From Altererythrobacter sp. (GTDB taxonomy: Bacteria > Pseudomonadota > Alphaproteobacteria > Sphingomonadales > Sphingomonadaceae), in contig JAFKFN010000016.1 in NCBI GenBank assembly GCA_017308255.1, positions 30,257 to 94,256 on the forward strand: 64,000 nt of DNA, written 5' to 3'. How positions within the stretch are numbered: the stretch's first letter is position 1; every line of letters starts with the position of its first letter. Both the position numbers and the translations under genes were made by a program. Under the pieces are notes generated by a model. The model was not told where the DNA came from. It worked only from the letters and a program-made list of their open reading frames with translations, and did no database searches. Below are positions 54,178 to 64,000 of this stretch, one piece after another.

Positions 54178-55554
54178 CTATGCCGGCAGCAAGCGCAGGC
54201 GGGCCCGGCGATTCCAGCGCTGGAGCATCAGCAGGGCGACCACGACCAGGCCGACCGCCAGCCCGATCCAGACGCCGAGCCCCTTGAGCGGGGTGAAGAA
54301 GCCCAGGCCCACCGCCGTGCCCAGGCCCGGCAGCCAATAGCCGAACAGCGCATAGGCCATCGGCACGCGCGTGTCCTGCAGCCCGCGCAGCGCGCCCGCC
54401 GTCACCGCCTGCAGGCCGTCGAACAGCTGGAACGCCGCGGCCACCACCATGAATTGCACCGCGAAGCCGATCAGGTGGGCGTTGCGCACCGCCTCTGTAT
54501 CGACATAGAGGCCCAGCACCAGCTTGGGCGCGAACAGCATCACGGATGCGGTCACCGCCATGAAGCCGGTGCCGGCCACGATCGCCACCCACCCGGCCCG
54601 GCCGATCGCGGCGCTATCGCCCGCGCCATAGTGATAGCCCACGCGGATCGTCGCCGCCTGGCCCACGCCGAACGGCACCTGGAACGCCAGCGAGGCGACT
54701 TGCAGCGCGATCGCGTGCCCGGCCAGTTCGGAGGCGCCGATCAGCCCCATCAGGAACGCGGCCCCGCTGAACAGCCCGGCTTCCGCCAGGATCGTCAGCG
54801 CCACCGGCGTCCCTGTGCGCACCAGTTCACCCAGCCGCTGCCATTCGGAGCGCCACCAGTTGCCGAACAGGCGATAGCGGCGCAGCCGCCGGTCGAGCCG
54901 GATCGCCACCACATAAGCGGCGAACGAGAACATCGCCGTGATCACGCTGGCCAGCGCCGATCCCTCCAGGCCCAGCGCCGGCGCGCCGAGATGGCCGAAC
55001 ACGAAGGCATAGTTCGCGAGCGCGCTGACGCCGATCGCCAGCGCGGTGATCATGGTGGCGAAGAGCGGCCGGCCCAGGGCCGAAACGGTGCTACGCAGCA
55101 CATTGGCGAAGATCATCGGCACCATGGCCCACATGATCACCCGCAGGAAACGCCCCGCCATTTCGGCAATGCGATGCTCCTGCCCGGCCAGCAGCATGAT
55201 CTCATGCCCGAACAGGCAGATCGCCATGCCGCCCAGGCCCAGGGCGAAGCCCAGCCACAGCGCCATGCGCGTGCTGCGCCTCACCTCGCGCACGGTGTGG
55301 CGTCGGCGGCCGAGCTCGGCGGCGATCAGCGCGGCGACCATTCCGGTCATCCCGGAAAAGCACCACATCATCAGCCCGAACAGCGAGATCGACAGGCTGG
55401 ACGCGGCCAGCGCCTCTTCGCCCAGTCGGGCGACGAAGATCACGTCCATCGCATAGACCAGCATCTGCAGCAGGTTCGCGGCCGCCAGCGGCCCCGCGAT
55501 GCGCAGGGTGGCGGCCATTTCTCCGCGCCAGGTGGAAGGCGATTCGTCGAACAT
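54178..55554 (-). CDS. MATE-family multidrug/metabolite exporter
   Basis: 458 residues, about 12 membrane helices, in the MATE/DinF/NorM superfamily. 'AGPLAAANLLQMLVYAMDVI' and 'ARLGEEALAASSLSISLFGL' form the first repeat; the second repeat has 'TGTPVALTILAEAGLFSGAA' and 'IALQVASLAFQVPFGVGQAA'. Sodium- or proton-driven drug or metabolite export at the inner membrane. Start at ATG 55554 (MFDESPSTW) gives a short cytoplasmic lead; a longer open frame upstream has no membrane character. Substrate unknown. Confidence 0.92.
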   Translation of the reverse strand: MFDESPSTWRGEMAATLRIAGPLAAANLLQMLVYAMDVIFVARLGEEALAASSLSISLFGLMMWCFSGMTGMVAALIAAELGRRRHTVREVRRSTRMALWLGFALGLGGMAICLFGHEIMLLAGQEHRIAEMAGRFLRVIMWAMVPMIFANVLRSTVSALGRPLFATMITALAIGVSALANYAFVFGHLGAPALGLEGSALASVITAMFSFAAYVVAIRLDRRLRRYRLFGNWWRSEWQRLGELVRTGTPVALTILAEAGLFSGAAFLMGLIGASELAGHAIALQVASLAFQVPFGVGQAATIRVGYHYGAGDSAAIGRAGWVAIVAGTGFMAVTASVMLFAPKLVLGLYVDTEAVRNAHLIGFAVQFMVVAAAFQLFDGLQAVTAGALRGLQDTRVPMAYALFGYWLPGLGTAVGLGFFTPLKGLGVWIGLAVGLVVVALLMLQRWNRRARLRLLPA

Positions 55555-55715
55555 GAAGCCGGGTCGGATACGCCGGAGCGCGGCGGGCCGAAAGCGGGCC
55601 GGCAGCGCGGCGGAGAATTGGCTCGCGCCAGCGGCTTGCGTGCCACAGGGGCCTTCCGCTTGCGGATTTCCGAAGATAAGGGGCTCCGCGACCCATTCTT
55701 GAAGGATATCCCTCC

Positions 55716-56276
55716 GTGAAGTTCGCTGCGACGTCCGCCACCGCGCTTGCTCTGGTTTTCGCCCTGTCCGCCTGCGGCGGCAGTCGCGAGGAGACGACCC
55801 CGGTTCCCACGGGAACCCCTGCCGCGGCCGATACCCTGCCACTGCCGGGCGATACGGCCGCCCCCGCCGAGGAGGCCCCTGCGCCCGAAGCCACGCCCAG
55901 CGCGGCCGCCAGCGCCAGCGGTGCTCCGGCGCCGGCCCCCACGCCCAGCGCATCGGCCTCCGCTTCCGCCACCACGTCTGCCGCCGCGACCGAGCCGGCG
56001 GCCTTCGCCCAGTGCAAAGCCTGCCATGCGGTGGAGCCGGGCAAGAACGGCATCGGCCCGTCGCTGGCCGGAATCTGGGGAGAGAAGGCGGCCACCGTGC
56101 CCGGCTTCGACTTCAGCGATCCGATGAAGAATTCGGGCCTGACCTGGAACCAGGCCACGCTCGACCGCTTCCTGACCGATCCGCGCGGCGTGGTGCCGGG
56201 CACCAAGATGGCCTTCGGCGGGGTCAAGGACGCAGCCAAACGCCAGGCGATCATCGACTACATCAAGGAATTGTGA
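55716..56276 (+). CDS. Class I cytochrome c, lipoprotein with long Pro/Ala linker
   Basis: 186 residues; GTG start 55716. Signal with lipobox LSAC (Cys about 20). Residues about 30-95 are a low-complexity Pro/Ala/Ser/Thr linker (for example 'APAPEATPSAAASASGAPAP'). A cytochrome c domain of about 85 residues follows: heme motif CKACH (about 101-105), 'GPSLAGIWGE', and the Met ligand in 'PGTKMAFGGV'. Anchored in a membrane with the heme on a flexible tether, suited to electron transfer to a terminal oxidase. Divergent from the MATE gene. Confidence 0.9.
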   Translation: MKFAATSATALALVFALSACGGSREETTPVPTGTPAAADTLPLPGDTAAPAEEAPAPEATPSAAASASGAPAPAPTPSASASASATTSAAATEPAAFAQCKACHAVEPGKNGIGPSLAGIWGEKAATVPGFDFSDPMKNSGLTWNQATLDRFLTDPRGVVPGTKMAFGGVKDAAKRQAIIDYIKEL

Positions 56277-56297
56277 GCCGGCGGCCCCGGGCGCGTT

Positions 56298-56975
56298 TCA
56301 GCCGAAGGGGCGCCACGCCGCCGCGAACAGTTCGGCCGCGTTCTCGGCCTCGACGATCCGCCAGTGGCCCATCACGATGCGTCGCGGTGCCCAGTCACGC
56401 ACCTGCGCGATCAGTTCATGCACCGTGGCTTTGTCGCGGATCGCGAAGCGGTGATAGAAGACGACTTTCGGCGCGCCATAGCAGCCCATCAGCCGGAAGA
56501 ACGCCTTCTCCCCGCGATTATGTTCCGGTTGGTAATTGTAGAGCAGGTCCGCGGTGACCAGCGTGCGGCTGGCGCGGTGGAACAGCACGGTTTCGCGCAC
56601 CGCGTGACGGTCGAGGATGAAGGACTCGATGCCGCCGGGCAGGGCGGGCGGGCTGGCGCGGGTCATCGTCTCGGCGTGCGGGATAGGGCCGATCTTGGCC
56701 TCCAGCCCTTCAGGCACGAAGACCCGGGCCGCCGGGAAGGCCTCGACCGCGGCGCGCAGGAACCGGTGATGATAGAGGTTCGGGGCGACGATCGCGGCGA
56801 CCGGCCCGATTGCGGCAAGCGCCTGCCTGTCTTCCGGCTCCAGCGCCACGGGCGAATAGAGGACCAGGCCTTCCGCGCCGCGAATCACGCTCATCCGCAC
56901 GCTTCCGCGAAAGAGCAGCGTGTCGAAGTGCCCGTTCACGCCCCACAGGCCATCGGCGATCGGATCGAGAGGCAT
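56298..56975 (-). CDS. DUF4336 protein, metallo-beta-lactamase-like fold
   Basis: 225 residues. 'GLVLYSPVAL' and 'AIVAPNLYHHRFLRAAVEAF' are the recognisable DUF4336 pieces; 'YHH' replaces the full HxHxDH zinc motif, and 'TLVTADLLYNY' and 'IVMGHWRIVEA' supply Asp and His further on. Predicted to keep the MBL fold with partial or altered metal binding. No signal peptide. Function unknown. Downstream of the rplJL terminator on the same strand. Confidence 0.83.
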   Translation of the reverse strand: MPLDPIADGLWGVNGHFDTLLFRGSVRMSVIRGAEGLVLYSPVALEPEDRQALAAIGPVAAIVAPNLYHHRFLRAAVEAFPAARVFVPEGLEAKIGPIPHAETMTRASPPALPGGIESFILDRHAVRETVLFHRASRTLVTADLLYNYQPEHNRGEKAFFRLMGCYGAPKVVFYHRFAIRDKATVHELIAQVRDWAPRRIVMGHWRIVEAENAAELFAAAWRPFG

Positions 56976-57030
56976 GGCGGCCGCCTATTAGCCAGGGGGT
57001 GGCGGGAGGAAAAGCGCGGTGCGATGCGAA

Positions 57031-57059
57031 AAGGGCGGCGCCTCGCGGCACCGCCCTTT
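57031..57059 (-). terminator. Rho-independent terminator after rplL
   Basis: Stem GGGCGGCGCC/GGCACCGCCC (one mismatch) with loop TCGC; on the minus strand it is followed by TTTTC. About 30 bases after the rplL stop, ending the rplJL transcript. Confidence 0.85.
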
Positions 57060-57087
57060 CCTTGATCCGCAAAAGCGAAAGCAGGGC

Positions 57088-57465
57088 TTACTTCAGCTCG
57101 ACGGTGCCGCCGGCTGCTTCGATCTTGCCCTTGATGTCTTCGGCTTCGGTCTTGTTCACGCCTTCCTTGATCGGCTTCGGCGCGCTTTCGACCAGGGTCT
57201 TGGCTTCGGTCAGGCCCAGGCCGGTGATGGCGCGGACTTCCTTGATCACCTGGATCTTCTTGCCGCCGTCTCCGGTCAGGATGACGTCGAACTCGGTCTT
57301 CTCTTCGGCGGCTTCGGCGGCACCGGCACCACCGGCCGGGGCGGCCACGGCAACGGCGGCGGCGGCGGAAACGCCCCACGCTTCTTCCAGCGCCTTGGCG
57401 AGTTCGGCAGCTTCCATGACGGTCAGCTGCGACAGGTCTTCAACGAGCTTGGCGATATCGGCCAT
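57088..57465 (-). CDS. rplL: 50S ribosomal protein L7/L12
   Basis: Stalk protein of the large ribosomal subunit that recruits GTPase factors. 125 residues. N-terminal dimer domain '[20 protein letters not shown]', Ala/Gly hinge '[20 protein letters not shown]', and C-terminal domain '[20 protein letters not shown]' ending 'AAGGTVELK'. Normal length and layout. Downstream of rplJ by 77 bases, same transcript, ended by the terminator at 57031-57059. Confidence 0.98.
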   Translation of the reverse strand: MADIAKLVEDLSQLTVMEAAELAKALEEAWGVSAAAAVAVAAPAGGAGAAEAAEEKTEFDVILTGDGGKKIQVIKEVRAITGLGLTEAKTLVESAPKPIKEGVNKTEAEDIKGKIEAAGGTVELK

Positions 57466-57542
57466 GTCTAGTTACTCCTAAGAATGATGGACCGACCCTT
57501 CGGCAAAGCGCGGGGCCGGGAATTCGAGAATGGAAAAACCGC

Positions 57543-58058
57543 TTACGCCGCTTCTTTGGCACCATAGGCGCCGAAGACGCGGGCGAGCTTGGCCGCCGGG
57601 GCGTTGACCAGCTGCGCCACCTTGGTGGCGGGCGCGTTGACCAGGCCGACGATCGTGCCGCGCAGCTCGTCGAGGCTGGGCATCGAGGCGAGCGCCTTGA
57701 TCCCTGCCGCATCCAGCTGCGTGCTGCCCATCGCGCCGCCGACGATCTCGAGCTTGTCGTTCGTCTTGGCGAAGTCCACCGCGGCCTTGGCGGCGGCGAC
57801 CGGATCGGTCGACCATGCCAGGGCAGTCGGGCCGGTGAGGAGATCCTCGAGGCCTTCGTACTGGGTGTCCTTCAGGGCGAGCTTGGCGAGGCGGTTCTTC
57901 GCAACCTTGTAGGACGCACCCGCATCGCGCATCTTCGAGCGCAGGTCGGTGGATTGAGACACCGACAGGCCGAGGTTGCGGGTGATGACCACCACGCCGA
58001 CCTCGTTGAAGACCGCGTTGAGAGCTGCGACCGATTCGGCTTTCTGCGAACGATCCAT
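57543..58058 (-). CDS. rplJ: 50S ribosomal protein L10
   Basis: Binds 23S rRNA and the L7/L12 dimers to form the stalk base. 171 residues; ATG 58058 ([13 protein letters not shown]) with AAGGAG seven bases upstream. '[19 protein letters not shown]', '[15 protein letters not shown]', '[20 protein letters not shown]' and a C-terminal helix for L7/L12. Co-transcribed with rplL. rplK and rplA are not upstream; the neighbour is a divergent endonuclease-family gene. Confidence 0.97.
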   Translation of the reverse strand: MDRSQKAESVAALNAVFNEVGVVVITRNLGLSVSQSTDLRSKMRDAGASYKVAKNRLAKLALKDTQYEGLEDLLTGPTALAWSTDPVAAAKAAVDFAKTNDKLEIVGGAMGSTQLDAAGIKALASMPSLDELRGTIVGLVNAPATKVAQLVNAPAAKLARVFGAYGAKEAA

Positions 58059-58354
58059 GCCGTACTCCTTCACAATGGCCGCGCGCGTATTGGTGCGCGA
58101 AGCCGGCTACGTTGCCGCGCCGCCGAAGCGGCACGGGCGAGTCCGTGACAAGGGAAGGAGGCGCGCCGAAACGCATATGAGGCGACGTATCCTCGGATTC
58201 GCGAGGGGCGCCGCCTGAAATCTCTTTTCCCCGTCTAGGCTGGAAATTAAGCGCCGGCAGACCCGGCGCACCAACTGTCTCGGACGGATGATCCACCGGG
58301 CTTGTGGCTCGGCGATCGGGGCGGGCCATTGGCGAAATGGCCGGCTTCTGTCAA
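58059..58354 (-). promoter_or_regulatory. rplJ upstream region, possible leader and promoter
   Basis: The 307-base space between the rplJ and endonuclease-family starts holds no gene. A TTGACA lies on the minus strand at 58354-58349, without a convincing -10 at 17 bases (CAATGG). The region nearer rplJ is GC-rich with potential helices (for example GCCGCTTCGGCGGC, 58111-58124), as expected of an L10-binding leader that autoregulates rplJL in other bacteria. Leader identity is inferred, not matched base by base. Confidence 0.35.
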
Positions 58355-58365
58355 GGGTCGCGCCG

Positions 58366-59469
58366 ATGCCCGTGCTCTGCCGCGCCCTCTTCACAGTGGT
58401 GGCCGTTTCGCTTGCCGCCGCCTTGTCCGGCTGTGCCAGCCACCCTGTCCTGCCCCCGCCGCCACTTCCGGCCGTGCGCGAGCTGGCGGTGCAGGTCGAT
58501 CCCGAAACCGGGGTCCACAGCCTGGAGCTGTCGGTGCTGACCTATAACGTGGCGGGGCTGCCGTTTCCCGCCCGAAGCGGCACGGGCAAGGCGATGGAGC
58601 GTATCGCGCGGGCCTGGCCGGGCGAGTTTCCCGGTGGCCCGCCCGATGTGCTGCTGTTGCAGGAAGCCTTCGTGCCCAGCGCCACGCGGCTGGCCGGCCG
58701 CCTCGGCTATCACAACGTGGTGCGCGGCCCGAAGCGGCTCGACAAACCCGAGCCCCGTCCGGAGCGGGCCACGCGCGAGTTCCGCCGCCAACGCCGGCTT
58801 ACCAAGGGGGAACGGCTGTTCGTCGTGGCCGGGTCGGGGCTGGTCGCGGCGACCGATCTGGCGGTGGTCCGCACGTTCAGCCAGCCGTTCGGCCGCCAAT
58901 CCTGCGCGGGTTACGATTGCCTGGCCAACAAGGGCGTGATGCTGATCGAGATCACCATCCCGGGGATGCCCGAACCGCTATTCGTGCTCAATACGCATCT
59001 CAACAGCCGCCGGGCCTCCGGCGTCGCCGACGAGCGGTCGTTCTATGCCTACCGGCGGCAGGTCGTGGAGATAAGGGAACTGCTCGACCGCGAATGGGCC
59101 GGGCGCGGCCCGCTGGTGTGGGCCGGCGATCTCAATGCGCGCGGCAATCTCGATCGTTTCTCGTTCCAGGAGGAACGCCTGCCGGGCGAACTGGCCCACC
59201 GCTATTGCGCCGACAACCCGCGCCATTGCGCGGTGCGGATGTCGTGGGACGACGATGAACCCTGGTTGGACACGCAGGACCTGCAAGGCTTCCTCGACGG
59301 CGAATGGGTGTGGATCAAGCCGGTGGCCATCGCGGCCCGGTTCGATCAGCCGGTGGATGGCAGGATGCTGTCGGACCATGACGCGCTGGAGGTTCGCTGG
59401 CGGCTGAGCTGGCGGCCGCGCACGGAATTCTCGCCGCCCGCCGAAGAGGGGGCCGTTCCTCCCGGATGA
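58366..59469 (+). CDS. Lipoprotein of the endonuclease/exonuclease/phosphatase family
   Basis: 367 residues; start ATG 58366 with AAGGG upstream. Lipoprotein signal 'VVAVSLAAALSGC' (Cys about 23). EEP fold motifs: Asn in 'VLTYNVAGLPF' (about 64), Glu in 'LLLQEAFVPS', His in 'VLNTHLNSRR', Asp/Asn in 'VWAGDLNARGN', terminal 'LSDHDALEVRW'. All metal and catalytic residues present. Membrane-anchored members include sphingomyelinase-like phosphodiesterases and extracellular nucleases; because sphingomonads make sphingolipids, a lipid phosphodiesterase is possible, but unproven. Sits between rplJ (divergent) and rpoB. Confidence 0.86.
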   Translation: MPVLCRALFTVVAVSLAAALSGCASHPVLPPPPLPAVRELAVQVDPETGVHSLELSVLTYNVAGLPFPARSGTGKAMERIARAWPGEFPGGPPDVLLLQEAFVPSATRLAGRLGYHNVVRGPKRLDKPEPRPERATREFRRQRRLTKGERLFVVAGSGLVAATDLAVVRTFSQPFGRQSCAGYDCLANKGVMLIEITIPGMPEPLFVLNTHLNSRRASGVADERSFYAYRRQVVEIRELLDREWAGRGPLVWAGDLNARGNLDRFSFQEERLPGELAHRYCADNPRHCAVRMSWDDDEPWLDTQDLQGFLDGEWVWIKPVAIAARFDQPVDGRMLSDHDALEVRWRLSWRPRTEFSPPAEEGAVPPG

Positions 59470-59512
59470 CGGTGCGCGGCCTTGCAGGGCCGGACATGGG
59501 ATGCCGCATGGT

Positions 59513-59541
59513 TTGACAGCGGCCCACCCCCTCCCTATATC
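59513..59541 (+). promoter_or_regulatory. Strong sigma70-type promoter for rpoB
   Basis: TTGACA (59513-59518), spacer of exactly 17 bases, TATATC (59536-59541). About 240 bases upstream of the rpoB ATG, giving a long leader. The 309-base gap 59470-59778 has no other gene. The leader includes GC-rich stretches that may fold; no known RNA motif recognised. Confidence 0.75.
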
Positions 59542-59778
59542 GCGCCCATCGCTCGACCGCTTCGAGCAAGGCGGGCCCATGTGCGGGGGCTCTACCTCGG
59601 AAGGAAGCGGCGGGTTTTCCGCTCGATGCGTCACCAATGCTGCGGCTCCGGTCCCGGGAAGGGAAGCGGTGTGCCTGCGGCATTTTCGGCGTCTCGGGCG
59701 GGGCCGAACCGCACGCGGCAAGAATTCCGGCCGGGGTCCGCATCCCGGCGTGGCAAAAACGAAGAGGCATCTCTCTCC

Positions 59779-63939
<4,161 letters not shown>

Positions 63940-63947
63940 CAGCAGGG

Positions 63948-63998
63948 CCCTCCCGCCGGGAGGGTCACCGAATTCTCCCCTCCCGCGCGCGGGAGGGG
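63948..63998. repeat. Two GC hairpins after rpoB
   Basis: CCCTCCC/GGGAGGG with loop GCC (63948-63964), then a perfect 22-base palindrome at 63977-63998 with arms CCCCTCCCGCG/CGCGGGAGGGG. The latter resembles the hairpin at 9538-9559, so it may be a dispersed repeat rather than a terminator; no T run follows before the window ends. It may modulate rpoB-rpoC read-through. Confidence 0.7.
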
Positions 63999-64000
63999 TC

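Overview
The window reads as a chromosomal segment of a GC-rich alphaproteobacterium, most likely a sphingomonad (Sphingomonadales; Novosphingobium or Sphingobium type). This is inferred from alphaproteobacterial rpoB, groEL and polA sequences, a large TonB-dependent receptor, several lipoprotein and Tat-exported enzymes, and two families of intergenic palindromes of the kind common in sphingomonads. No database search was possible; all names rest on motifs and remembered family sequences. No tRNA, rRNA, CRISPR array, prophage or conjugation genes were seen.

Layout. 1-4.7 kb: the N-terminal part of glnE running off the left edge, a secreted M28 peptidase, and a complete IS5-family element with inverted repeats and a CTAG flank. 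4.7-29 kb: an accessory, mainly catabolic region. It holds an agmatine deiminase-like protein, two tandem Tat-exported dienelactone hydrolase paralogues, two SDRs, two SnoaL-like proteins, a LigW-like amidohydrolase/decarboxylase, a TonB-dependent receptor, a MetE-like methyltransferase, a PQQ lipoprotein dehydrogenase with heme c, an aldehyde dehydrogenase, a VanA-type Rieske oxygenase, a second amidohydrolase, a phosphatase-like protein, a LigF-like glutathione transferase, an MDR reductase, a TfdA/TauD-type dioxygenase, a VOC protein, a LigM-like tetrahydrofolate O-demethylase, an alpha/beta hydrolase and a secreted protein of unknown function. The simplest reading is uptake and breakdown of a methoxylated, ether-linked aromatic such as a lignin fragment. 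The substrate is inferred, and no regulator gene is present.

29-43.8 kb: mostly housekeeping and small genes. A NUDIX hydrolase is followed by a Mn2+ (yybP-ykoY) riboswitch ahead of a GDT1-family Mn exporter. Then come a second LigF-like GST, nitronate monooxygenase, KTSC protein, argB, a stand-alone mreB, the YggS PLP protein, a ThiE-like protein, ftsK, a GDSL hydrolase, a VOC protein and alanine dehydrogenase.

44-64 kb: polA, a small Ala-rich lipoprotein, a beta-lactamase-fold serine hydrolase apparently lacking the deacylation Glu, a lipoprotein-anchored SAM-methyltransferase-like protein, a PCMT-erythromycin esterase fusion, a host-attachment protein, groES-groEL under a promoter carrying CIRCE, a MATE exporter, a lipoprotein cytochrome c, a DUF4336 protein, rplJ-rplL, a lipoprotein endonuclease/phosphatase-fold enzyme, and rpoB. 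rplJL and rpoB are on opposite strands with a gene between them, so the usual rplKAJL-rpoBC order is broken here. The window ends just after rpoB in a pair of GC hairpins.
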